A stretch of DNA of 23,073 nucleotides from Lactovum sp047974165 (GTDB lineage Bacteria > Bacillota > Bacilli > Lactobacillales > Streptococcaceae): positions 1 through 23,073 of the forward strand of contig JBKECB010000097.1 of assembly GCA_047974165.1 (NCBI GenBank), in the 5' to 3' direction. The position numbers and the translations under genes are program-made. Under the pieces are notes generated by a model that was not told the origin of the DNA, ran no database searches, and worked only from the letters and a program-made list of their open reading frames with translations. Below are positions 8,000 through 15,287 of the stretch, piece by piece (position 1 is the first letter of the stretch; every line of letters begins with the position of its first letter).

Positions 8000-9295
8000 A
8001 TGAGTTTCATGGATTATATGGATAAATTCCAAGTAGTCGCTGAAAAGATTTCAGATAATCGATATCTGAAGGCAGTAAGTAAGGGAATGATGATGACAAT
8101 CCCTGCTACTATCACAGGTTCGCTCTTTACCTTACTTGCGAACATTTCAATTAAACCTTACCAAGATTTTTTAACAAGTACTAACTTAAAATCTCTTTTC
8201 TTAATTCCAGGTATTTTCACAAGTAATATCATGGGATTGATTGTTGTTTATTTTGTTGCCTCACGTTTGGCAAGTTCTTATAAGCTTGATCCAATGGTTC
8301 CAGGAATCCTTTCACTTGTGTCTTTCTTAATTTTGACTCCTTTGTCAACTTTTGAAGTTCCTGTTCATGATACAGTAAGGCCGACTGATTTTATCAGCTT
8401 TGATTATATTGGAGCTAAAGGAATGTTTGTTGCGATTCTCTTAGGTATTGTTGTGACAGAGTTATATTATGTATTTATAAAAAATAATATTACTATTCGC
8501 ATGCCAAACTCTGTGCCAAAGTTTGTTGAACAATCCTTTAGTGCGATTATTCCATTTCTTTCAATCACGTTTATCATGTCTATTGTCTCATGGTTATTCA
8601 AGATGACAAGTGCTGGAAGTGTTCATGCTTTAATCTATAATGTTCTTCAAGTGCCAATTCAAAAAATTGGTGGTTCATTCTGGGGTGTAACTTTTGCCTA
8701 TGCTTTGATTGGTCTCTTCTGGTGGTTTGGTATTCATGGTAAAGCTCTTATCTTTGGTGTTTTTGCTCCAATTATCCAAACAATGACAATTGAAAATATG
8801 GATGCAGCAACAAAAGGTATTGATTCACCAAATGTAATTGACTTTGGATTTACCTCTGTTTTCCTAGAAATTGGTGGTGGAGGCTGTGTCCTTGGTCTAG
8901 CTATTTGTTTCTTACTCTTTTCAAAAAGTGACCAGTATAAAAATGTTGGGCGTGTCACAGGATTGACAACTTTCTTTGGAATTAATGAACCAATCACATT
9001 TGGTACACCTGTATGTTTGAACATGCATTATTTAATCCCAACAGTGATTACTCCACTTATTACAGGAGCTATTGGTTATCTTTCAATTATGATAGGCTTT
9101 GTTCCTCAAATGAAAGGAACTCAACTTCCAACAGGAACACCAACTTTGATTAATGGATTTATCGTTGGTGGATGGCAAGGTTTCGTTACTCAGCTCTTAT
9201 GTGTTGTAGTTGCGGTACTGATTTACTACCCATTCTTTAAGATTGCAGATAAAAAACAGTTTGCTGAAGAGCAAGCAAAACTAGCAGAAGCTTAA
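8000..9295 (+). CDS. PTS lactose/cellobiose-family permease IIC component, system 1
   Basis: This 431-residue multi-spanning membrane protein is the translocation channel of a lactose/cellobiose-type phosphotransferase system. Family signatures are the early KAVSKGMMMTIPATITGSLF helix, WWFGIHGKALIFGVFAPI, and FFGINEPITFGTPV with the conserved NEP of the substrate site. The ATG at 8000 is preferred to the in-frame TTG at 7985, since that TTG is part of the TTGGAGG ribosome binding site. IIB and IIA follow as separate genes, giving a complete permease in one operon. A beta-glucoside or related glycoside, phosphorylated at C6 during uptake, is the likely substrate; the exact sugar is not visible. 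Confidence 0.9.
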   Translation: MSFMDYMDKFQVVAEKISDNRYLKAVSKGMMMTIPATITGSLFTLLANISIKPYQDFLTSTNLKSLFLIPGIFTSNIMGLIVVYFVASRLASSYKLDPMVPGILSLVSFLILTPLSTFEVPVHDTVRPTDFISFDYIGAKGMFVAILLGIVVTELYYVFIKNNITIRMPNSVPKFVEQSFSAIIPFLSITFIMSIVSWLFKMTSAGSVHALIYNVLQVPIQKIGGSFWGVTFAYALIGLFWWFGIHGKALIFGVFAPIIQTMTIENMDAATKGIDSPNVIDFGFTSVFLEIGGGGCVLGLAICFLLFSKSDQYKNVGRVTGLTTFFGINEPITFGTPVCLNMHYLIPTVITPLITGAIGYLSIMIGFVPQMKGTQLPTGTPTLINGFIVGGWQGFVTQLLCVVVAVLIYYPFFKIADKKQFAEEQAKLAEA

Positions 9296-9313
9296 TTAAA
9301 TATAAAGGATATT

Positions 9314-9628
9314 ATGATGGAAAAAATAAATATTTTATTAGTATGTAATGCAGGTATGAGTACAAGTTTACTTGTTGAAAAAGTTGAAAAAGCAGGAGCC
9401 GATAAAGGAATTGAGGTAAGTATTGAAGCTCGTCCAGTAGATGACCTTGCAGCACATGTAGAGGGACTCGATGTTGTCTTATTAGGGCCACAAGTTCGTT
9501 TTAAACTTAAACAAGTAAAAGAAATTGTTGAGGGAAAAATTCCTGTAGACGTTGTAGATATGTCTGCCTATGGGACAATGGATGGAGAAAAAGTGTTAGA
9601 ACAAGCGCTTAATCTTGTATCAAACTAA
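9314..9628 (+). CDS. PTS lactose/cellobiose-family IIB component, system 1
   Basis: This 104-residue cytoplasmic protein passes phosphate from IIA to the sugar held by IIC. The phosphorylated cysteine is C11 in LLVCNAGMSTSLL, the classic IIB-cellobiose loop. The segment VVLLGPQVRFKL and the ending VVDMSAYGTMDGEKVL are also typical. It lies 18 nt after the IIC gene. An ATGATG pair at 9314-9319 leaves a one-residue ambiguity in the start. It is a clear paralogue of the IIB at 20998. Confidence 0.92.
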   Translation: MMEKINILLVCNAGMSTSLLVEKVEKAGADKGIEVSIEARPVDDLAAHVEGLDVVLLGPQVRFKLKQVKEIVEGKIPVDVVDMSAYGTMDGEKVLEQALNLVSN

Positions 9629-9636
9629 CAAAGTAG

Positions 9637-9664
9637 GAAGTGGCTGATAAATATTGGTCACTTC
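9637..9664 (+). other. Intercistronic hairpin between IIB and IIA genes
   Basis: GAAGTG pairs with CACTTC, and the stem extends inward with G-T and C-G pairs. It lies in the 76-nt gap between the two PTS genes. The following TCTTATATAAAAAA is not a convincing T tract, so partial termination or mRNA processing is more likely than full termination. Confidence 0.45.
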
Positions 9665-9704
9665 TCTTATATAAAAAATAAGAAAATAAAGAAATGAGAA
9701 AAAA

Positions 9705-10022
9705 GTGGAAGAGAATAATTTATTAATTTTTATGGAACTGATCATGCACTCAGGAGATGGAAAAAGTTATGCTTTTGAGGCTATTCAGTATGCAAAAGCA
9801 AATGAGTTTGAGCAGGCTGAAGAAAAGCTCGCCCTAGCTAAAGAAGCTTTATTAGAAGCGCATCATGCGCAGACAAATATGCTAACGGAGGAAGCAAAGG
9901 GGAACCGCTTGGATATTAGTCTTTTAACGATCCATAGCCAAGATCACTTGATGACTTCGATGACCTTTATGGATTTAGCAACTGAGATTATTGATATATA
10001 TAAAAAACTTGATCAATCTTAA
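9705..10022 (+). CDS. PTS lactose/cellobiose-family IIA component
   Basis: This 105-residue, all-helical protein accepts phosphate from HPr and donates it to IIB. The probable phosphorylated histidine is H77 in TIHSQDHLM, which matches the VHAQDHLM motif of LacA/CelC proteins; HSGDGKSYAFEAI near the N-terminus is also typical. The GTG start at 9705 is chosen because it gives the normal family length. An ATG at 9694 is out of frame and opens only a short reading frame. The ribosome binding site (GAAATGAGA) is weak. It is the only IIA gene in the window, so it may serve both PTS systems. Confidence 0.88.
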   Translation: MEENNLLIFMELIMHSGDGKSYAFEAIQYAKANEFEQAEEKLALAKEALLEAHHAQTNMLTEEAKGNRLDISLLTIHSQDHLMTSMTFMDLATEIIDIYKKLDQS

Positions 10023-10090
10023 AATAAAAAATTATCTAAGAGAGTGTTATCTGTTCAACAACTAACAGAGCAACAAGATTTTCTTGAGAT

Positions 10091-10096
10091 TATAAT
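10091..10096 (+). promoter_or_regulatory. Possible internal -10 box before the MFS gene
   Basis: TATAAT lies 19 nt before the ATG at 10116 in the 93-nt gap after the IIA gene. No recognisable -35 accompanies it, and the leader would be very short. It could give extra expression of the MFS transporter and second deglycosidase pair, but chance is a real alternative. The same gap holds only weak short stems (CTGTT/AACAG). Confidence 0.25.
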
Positions 10097-10115
10097 ATGA
10101 AATAGGTGAAAAATA

Positions 10116-11510
10116 ATGAAACAAGAAAAAATTTCGATGAAAGTTATGGGTGCAATTGTTGCAACAGGGATATTATCTTTTTGTGGCGTATTGGGTGAAA
10201 CGGCGATGAATGTTGCTTTTCCGACCTTTATACAAGAATTTCAAATTACAACAGCTCAGGTACAGTGGCTGACAACAATTTATCTTTTAACATTATCAAT
10301 TGTTGTTCCCTTATCTGGATTTTTTAAGCATAGCTTTAAGAGTAAAACGATATTTATTGCAAGTATTATTATATTTAGCTCTGGCGTTTTAATTGCTGCA
10401 GTCTCTTCAAATTTTTCGATACTACTTGTAGGAAGAGCGATTCAAGGCTTTGGGACAGGAATTGCTCTTCCTTTAATGTTTAACATTATCATTGAGCAAG
10501 TTCCCTTGTCAAAAATAGGAATGATGATGGGAGTAGGAACGATGATTCCAGCAATTGCACCAGCAATTGGACCAATTTTTGGAGGAATTGTAATTACTCA
10601 ACTGGGCTGGCGTTATATCTTTATCTTACTCTTACCTATCTTGATAATTGCTTTCTTTGTAGGCTTATTTACGATAGAGCAAAAAAATGAGATTTCTCAT
10701 AAGAAGTTAGATGTCACAAGTTTGTTGATGATTGTCTTTATATTTACAGGACTTATTTATGCTTTTGGAAACTTAGGAACTTATACATTCTTTAGTATTC
10801 ATGTACTTGGAACTCTTATTGTTGCCTTACTAGGAGTTGTAGGCTTAATTTATTCGACCAATCATGTAAAAAATCCTTTATTAAACTTAAAACTTTTGCT
10901 TAATAAGGCTTATTTGAATCATGTCATTAGCTTTTTTATTATCCAACTTGTCTTGATGGGCTTGGTATTTATCTTACCTAACTATATTCAGATCGTAAAT
11001 GGAGAAAATGCGCAATTATCAGGCTTTGTAGTATTTCCAGGTGCAGCACTAGGTGCATTACTTACTCCAGTGGGAGGAAAGCTTTTAGACATGCTCGGTC
11101 CTAAAAAGCCTATTACTTTAGGAAGTCTTCTTCTCTTATTTTCCTTAATCATTTATTATTTTACAGCAAATCAGATGTCTAACTTCTTAATAGGAAGTCT
11201 TTACTTTATCTTTACGCTAGGAATTGGATTGACATTTGGAAACTTAATGACTAACGGACTCAATCAACTCTCTAAAGAGACTCAGCCAGATGGAAATGCC
11301 ATTATCATGACTTTTCAACAAGTGGCTGGAGCAATGGGAACCTCTCTTGTTGCTTCAATCTTATCGATAAGTCAATCAAAGACAGAGTTAACAAATATTT
11401 CAGGAACAATTCAAGGCTCTAAAAATAGTTTTATCTTTCTGATTTTATTAAGCTTGATAGAATTATTAATCGTAGTTACTTTATTTTGGAAAAAATCAAT
11501 TAAAAATTAA
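10116..11510 (+). CDS. MFS transporter, DHA2 (EmrB/QacA) 14-TM family
   Basis: This 464-residue membrane protein has about 14 hydrophobic segments. The first loop carries MNVAFPTFIQEFQITTAQVQWLTTIYLL, typical of DHA2 drug:proton antiporters. GRAIQGFGTGIALPLMFNII and the antiporter-type motif C region (MIPAIAPAIGPIFGGIV) support export rather than import. It sits between the PTS genes and the second deglycosidase pair, 17 nt before the latter. Export of freed phenolic aglycones such as flavonoids, which are toxic or useless to the cell, is a reasonable inference. Import of unphosphorylated glycoside cannot be excluded. An AGGTG box precedes the ATG. Confidence 0.87.
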   Translation: MKQEKISMKVMGAIVATGILSFCGVLGETAMNVAFPTFIQEFQITTAQVQWLTTIYLLTLSIVVPLSGFFKHSFKSKTIFIASIIIFSSGVLIAAVSSNFSILLVGRAIQGFGTGIALPLMFNIIIEQVPLSKIGMMMGVGTMIPAIAPAIGPIFGGIVITQLGWRYIFILLLPILIIAFFVGLFTIEQKNEISHKKLDVTSLLMIVFIFTGLIYAFGNLGTYTFFSIHVLGTLIVALLGVVGLIYSTNHVKNPLLNLKLLLNKAYLNHVISFFIIQLVLMGLVFILPNYIQIVNGENAQLSGFVVFPGAALGALLTPVGGKLLDMLGPKKPITLGSLLLLFSLIIYYFTANQMSNFLIGSLYFIFTLGIGLTFGNLMTNGLNQLSKETQPDGNAIIMTFQQVAGAMGTSLVASILSISQSKTELTNISGTIQGSKNSFIFLILLSLIELLIVVTLFWKKSIKN

Positions 11511-11527
11511 AAAAGAGAAGAGGAATT

Positions 11528-11959
11528 ATGGGATTTGCAATGAGAATGCAACTGGCAGAGGAAATTATTAAAAAAAACTCTGTACAAGAAATGTATATTA
11601 ATGGAAAAAATAGAGGCTTGGAGTTTGACCTCCAATTAGCTTACTATCGTGGGCATTATCTTTCAGATATTGATCTATTTGAAGTTTATCTGGATGGAGA
11701 AAAAGTAAGTCAAGAGGCAGTGACTTTTGAATTTAATCAAAAGGAAATACCAGTATATAAGCTAAAATATGCCATCACAGAGTTTTGGAATCAAAATCAA
11801 CTGGCAAAAATTCGTGTTATCTTAAAAGATGGTATCGCCAAAGGTCAGCATGAGTTGAAACTTAACTTGATGCTTAGAGTCCCTTATATGCAGATGGGAG
11901 AAGGACATCAGTTTATGCCGCTGGATAGTGGTGAGATAATTTCAATTGACATTCAATAA
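11528..11959 (+). CDS. C-glycoside deglycosidase beta subunit-like protein, copy 2
   Basis: This 143-residue protein is a divergent second member of the CGDB/DUF6379 family. It keeps the core pattern: LAYYRGHYLSDIDLFEVYLDGE aligns with RIPYYRGLYMSCVEVVDLEIDGE of copy 1, and RVILKDGIAKGQHELKLNLMLRVPYMQM aligns with TVFVKKEGGLAEGEHEVHAFVSLRISYLPF. The N-terminus differs, and the charged tail of copy 1 is missing. A GAAGAGG box precedes the ATG at 11528; a second in-frame ATG at 11540 is possible. The alpha gene follows after 18 nt, so the beta-then-alpha order of copy 1 is repeated. Divergence suggests a different glycoside substrate. Confidence 0.75.
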   Translation: MGFAMRMQLAEEIIKKNSVQEMYINGKNRGLEFDLQLAYYRGHYLSDIDLFEVYLDGEKVSQEAVTFEFNQKEIPVYKLKYAITEFWNQNQLAKIRVILKDGIAKGQHELKLNLMLRVPYMQMGEGHQFMPLDSGEIISIDIQ

Positions 11960-11977
11960 GTTGAAAAGGAGAAAAAT

Positions 11978-12952
11978 ATGAATATTGGAGCAACGTTGTT
12001 TTGCTATGGAACAGAATATGCCAGAGGTCAATATGACTTTGAGGCTTGTGTGAGAGCGGCTTATCTTGCAGGTGCACAAGGTTATGAAATTGTAGGAAGT
12101 CAGATGCTGCCGGATTATCCTAATGTATCAGAAGAGTTTTTAGGAAGAATTGCAAAACTAGAAAGTCAGTATGGTATTCGTCCTGTTTCTTATGGGGCAA
12201 ATAATGATAAAGGAATGAAACATAACCGCTGTCTGACAGATGATGAAATGTTAGCAGATGCCATTATTGACTTGAAAACGGCACATCAACTTGGCTGCAA
12301 GGTTATGCGTGCGCAGTATATGCTTTCACCAGAAGCATTTGAGAAGTTAGTAGACTATGCTGAAATTTATGATGTGAAGGTTGGGATTGAAATCCATAAT
12401 CCAGAAACTCCTTTATCTGAAAAAATGAAAGCTTATATTGCTGTGATAGAAAAGACAAAGTCTCCTTATCTAGGCTTAATTCCTGATTTAGGTTGCTTTG
12501 CAGTTAAGCCTAATAGACCACATTGGTTAAGGGCTTTAGAGGCAGGAGTTAAAGAAGAACATTTAGAACTTGCTGCAGAATTTAAGTATAAGGATATACC
12601 TGTTGATGAAGCACGTGAGAAGCTTTTAGAAGCTGGTGCAAGTCCTACTATATTCCCAGCCTTGATGGGTATGTATGGTTTTGTTCAGTTTAACTCAAAA
12701 GAAAAACTTCCTCAGCTCCTTGCTGACTTGAAAGAAGTCTTAAAATATAGCTTAGAAATTCATTGTAAATTCCATTATCTGGATGAAAATGATGTGGAAG
12801 CAAGTATCCCTTATCCTGAAATTATCGAGCTCTTCAAACAAGAAAATTATCAGGGGAATTTAATTTGTGAATACGAAGATGAACTCTATTGTGGTGGAAC
12901 AGCATTCACAAAACAACAAATCAAAATGCTTAATCGCCTGATAAAAAATTAA
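11978..12952 (+). CDS. C-glycoside deglycosidase alpha subunit-like TIM-barrel protein, copy 2
   Basis: This 324-residue TIM-barrel protein is paralogous to the product of 6122. Metal and catalytic positions align: E138 and H140 in GIEIHNP, D170 in LIPDLG, H262 in EIHCKF and E298 in LICEYE. The region QMLPDYPNVSEEF (42-54) and RCLTDDEM (84-91) match copy 1. It is therefore expected to be active with the beta protein at 11528. The middle segment around residues 176-240, which probably lines the substrate pocket, differs strongly from copy 1. It is the last gene of the operon; its stop codon lies inside the terminator stem. A strong AAAAGGAG box precedes the ATG. Confidence 0.8.
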   Translation: MNIGATLFCYGTEYARGQYDFEACVRAAYLAGAQGYEIVGSQMLPDYPNVSEEFLGRIAKLESQYGIRPVSYGANNDKGMKHNRCLTDDEMLADAIIDLKTAHQLGCKVMRAQYMLSPEAFEKLVDYAEIYDVKVGIEIHNPETPLSEKMKAYIAVIEKTKSPYLGLIPDLGCFAVKPNRPHWLRALEAGVKEEHLELAAEFKYKDIPVDEAREKLLEAGASPTIFPALMGMYGFVQFNSKEKLPQLLADLKEVLKYSLEIHCKFHYLDENDVEASIPYPEIIELFKQENYQGNLICEYEDELYCGGTAFTKQQIKMLNRLIKN

Positions 12953-12976
12953 AAAGAATCAATTGATTCTTTTTTT
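12951..12976 (+). terminator. Strong rho-independent terminator ending the 2509-12952 operon
   Basis: A near-perfect palindrome, AAAAAGAATC with GATTCTTTTT around AATT, overlaps the last base pair of the stop codon and ends in a T run. It closes the long operon. Confidence 0.88.
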
Positions 12977-13279
12977 AAATATTTAACTTATTTAAAGGAA
13001 TTATTCTGGAGAAGAGTTTGTGATTTTGTATATTTAATACATAATAAGTTAATTTTTATACTGTATCTTGCAACTGATTTGGTGAGTTATTAAAAAATCT
13101 TATATTGATAGTGATAATAAAATAATTAAAAAAGATGATTATTATTATATAAGGTAAGGAAATAATTTCTCAAAAAAGGCATATTAAGAATTAATTAAAA
13201 ACCTTCCTTTAGACTTGAAGTTAATAAATATCATAACATATGAGTAGATTATTCATTTAGTAAACTATATAAAAAATGT
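12977..13279. other. A+T-rich intergenic region before the PRD regulator
   Basis: I see no gene, RNA gene or long repeat in these ~300 nt. A weak promoter may be present: TTGAAG at 13215-13220 and TATGAG at 13239-13244, spaced 18 nt. ATAAGGTAA at 13150-13158 matches one half of the dyad found before 15288 and 20998, but the other half is absent, so autoregulation is only a possibility. Confidence 0.4.
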
Positions 13280-15166
13280 ATGCTAAGAAATAATGCCAAG
13301 TTAATTTACCAATACTTAAAATTAGAAGAGTTTGTAACAGCAGATGAATTGGCTAAAAAAGTAAAGTTAAGTAATCGAACAGTGCGTAGTTATATTAAAG
13401 AGATGAGGATAACGTTGGAGAAATATGGTATAAATGTTATTTCTAAACCAAGATTTGGCTATAAGCTCGAGATTTTTGATATTGATTTATATAAAAAATC
13501 TCAAATTCTTTCAGAAAGAAAGACACCGATTGAAAATAAAGAGAGGGAACGTTATCTGATGGAACTTTTAGTTTCAGAGGAATCCTATCTTAGAATTGAT
13601 GATATTAGCGAACTTTTTTATGTCTCTCGTGGTACAATCAGTAGGATATTAAAAACAATTGAGGGAGAATTGAATAAATTTAATATCAGTTTGCAGCGTA
13701 AGGCAAATTATGGAATAAAAATAAAAGGGAAAGAAATAGATATCCGAAGATTTATAGAGGAAACTTTAGCTATATTTTCTTCTAAGAGGTTAGAGTTAGA
13801 GCTTTCTCTTAAAACAGATGAAAGAATAAATATTATTTTAAAAATTATTCGTGAAACGATAAGAAAATATGATATTTATGTATCTGAAGTTTCTTATTTA
13901 AGACTGGTAGCTAGTCTGATTGTTCAAATCAATCGCATTGAGATGCATCGAAAAATTAAGATGAAAAAAGAATCACTGGAAAATGTGACTTCTCAATCTT
14001 GGAGAATGATTGAAGATATTGCGAGTAGATTTTTAGAAGAATTAACTATTGATTTTTGTGAAGGAGAAAAAGTTTATTTATACCTTAATTTTATGAGTAA
14101 AGGTGTTTTTAATTTTGAGCAACAAAATATATTATTAGAAAATAGCCTTGATAATTTAGTAGATGAAATGTTGGATGAGGTAAATAGAGAGTTATTCCTG
14201 AACTTTTCTGAAGATTTTGAATTACGGCGGCAGTTGATACAACATCTTGTTTCTTTAAATACAAGAATAAAATATAATTTTTATTTTGATAATCCATTAA
14301 TTGATGAAATTAAAAAGAAATATGTCTATGCTTTTAATATTGCCTCTCAATCTATAGTGGCTTTAGTGAAAAAGTATAATAAATATATTCCACAAGATGA
14401 AGTAGGATACTTAGCTTTAATTTTTCAGTTAGCTATTGAACGTTTGGAGAAAAAAATAAAAAAATCTAATATTTTAATTGTTTGTGCGTCAGGAAGAGGG
14501 AGCTCTCAACTTTTAAAATATAAATATAGGCAGGAATTTTCTGATTATATTAATAAACTCTATGTTTGTGATATTTATCAATTGAAGTATTTTGACTTTT
14601 CAGCAATTGATTATTTATTCACAACAGTCCCTTTGGAGGACTCATTTCCTGTTCCAGTTTATGAAATGAGTTTATTTTTAGAAACTGATGATATTGTGAG
14701 AATAAAAAATATTTTATCTATAAATAAAATAAAAGGAGAAAATCAGTTTTATAAAAGAGGAAATTTTATTGCTAATCTTGAAGCAAAAAATAAATTTGAG
14801 GCAATTGAAAAGATTATTCAATTGATTAATGCAAAGTATAAACTTTCTCAAAATCTCTATGATTCAATTATAACAAGAGAAAATATGGCATCAACAGAAT
14901 TTGGAAATTATATTGCAATGCCTCATACTATGGAAACATTCTCTAAAAAAACAATTGTTTATGTGGCAATTTTATCAGAAGCTATATTATGGAATAAAAA
15001 AGAAGTACAAGTAATTATCCTTACTGTGATTGGAAGAGAAAGTGAAGAAGATATGCAAACTTTCTATGAACTTACAACAGATTTATTTTACAATAAACAG
15101 GGGATAGAAAGATTAATTGAGGAAAGAAGTTATAGTTGTCTTTTATCATTAGTTAATAAAGAATAA
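13280..15166 (+). CDS. PRD-containing transcription activator with EIIB and EIIA domains (LicR/MtlR type)
   Basis: This 628-residue DNA-binding regulator responds to PTS phosphorylation state. Domains in order: HTH_11 (~1-60, ADELAKKVKLSNRTVRSYI), Mga-type HTH (~90-165, RIDDISELFYVSRGTISRIL), PRD1 (~180-285), PRD2 (~295-395), an EIIB-GatB-like domain (~397-485, cysteine C402 in LIVCASGRGSS) and an EIIA-fructose/mannitol-like domain (~495-628, H549 in AMPHT). In PRD2, H322 (QHLVSL) is kept, but the usual second histidine seems replaced by F382, and the first PRD1 histidine by S212, so regulation by HPr or IIB may be simplified. No clear ribosome binding site precedes the ATG, though the N-terminus fits the family. 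It probably activates the two dyad-bearing promoters downstream. Confidence 0.88.
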   Translation: MLRNNAKLIYQYLKLEEFVTADELAKKVKLSNRTVRSYIKEMRITLEKYGINVISKPRFGYKLEIFDIDLYKKSQILSERKTPIENKERERYLMELLVSEESYLRIDDISELFYVSRGTISRILKTIEGELNKFNISLQRKANYGIKIKGKEIDIRRFIEETLAIFSSKRLELELSLKTDERINIILKIIRETIRKYDIYVSEVSYLRLVASLIVQINRIEMHRKIKMKKESLENVTSQSWRMIEDIASRFLEELTIDFCEGEKVYLYLNFMSKGVFNFEQQNILLENSLDNLVDEMLDEVNRELFLNFSEDFELRRQLIQHLVSLNTRIKYNFYFDNPLIDEIKKKYVYAFNIASQSIVALVKKYNKYIPQDEVGYLALIFQLAIERLEKKIKKSNILIVCASGRGSSQLLKYKYRQEFSDYINKLYVCDIYQLKYFDFSAIDYLFTTVPLEDSFPVPVYEMSLFLETDDIVRIKNILSINKIKGENQFYKRGNFIANLEAKNKFEAIEKIIQLINAKYKLSQNLYDSIITRENMASTEFGNYIAMPHTMETFSKKTIVYVAILSEAILWNKKEVQVIILTVIGRESEEDMQTFYELTTDLFYNKQGIERLIEERSYSCLLSLVNKE

Positions 15167-15200
15167 AAATATTTCAAGTAAAATTGAAGTATTTTTATTT
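15165..15200 (+). terminator. Rho-independent terminator of the PRD regulator gene
   Basis: A 13-bp stem, AAAAATATTTCAA with TTGAAGTATTTTT (one wobble pair) around GTAAAA, starts at the stop codon and continues into T-rich sequence. Its tail overlaps the operator dyad of the next promoter. Confidence 0.85.
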
Positions 15201-15222
15201 TGCCACATTTAATAAGGTAAAA
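15198..15222. promoter_or_regulatory. Operator dyad, copy A (before GH1 operon)
   Basis: TTTTGCC and GGTAAAA form an imperfect inverted repeat (6 of 7 positions) with an 11-nt spacer. The same arrangement recurs at 20892-20916 with the shared string CCACATnnAATAAGGTAAAA. Position just upstream of the -35 box fits an activator, probably the PRD regulator encoded next door. Confidence 0.65.
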
Positions 15223-15229
15223 GAGAGTA

Positions 15230-15257
15230 TGGACATATTTTGAGAAGAAGGTAGAAT
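15230..15257 (+). promoter_or_regulatory. Promoter of the GH1-GH39-GH106-like operon
   Basis: TGGACA (15230-15235) and TAGAAT (15252-15257) are separated by 16 nt and lie 7 nt after the dyad. The gap to the ATG is 30 nt and contains an AGGAGG box. The imperfect -35 fits an activated promoter. Confidence 0.6.
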
Positions 15258-15287
15258 GAAATTAACTCATATATAGGAGGTAATAAA

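Noticed and set aside
9694..9726. Short ATG frame overlapping the IIA start
   Set aside because: It is only about ten codons long with no recognisable product; the GTG frame at 9705 matches the IIA family.
13150..13158. ATAAGGTAA as an operator for autoregulation of the PRD regulator
   Set aside because: It matches only one half of the dyad; the CC half 11 nt upstream is missing and no TGGAC -35 follows.
12977..13279. Riboswitch or PRD antiterminator (RAT) site before the regulator
   Set aside because: No stable paired structure overlapping a terminator is visible. The regulator has DNA-binding HTH domains rather than an RNA-binding CAT domain.
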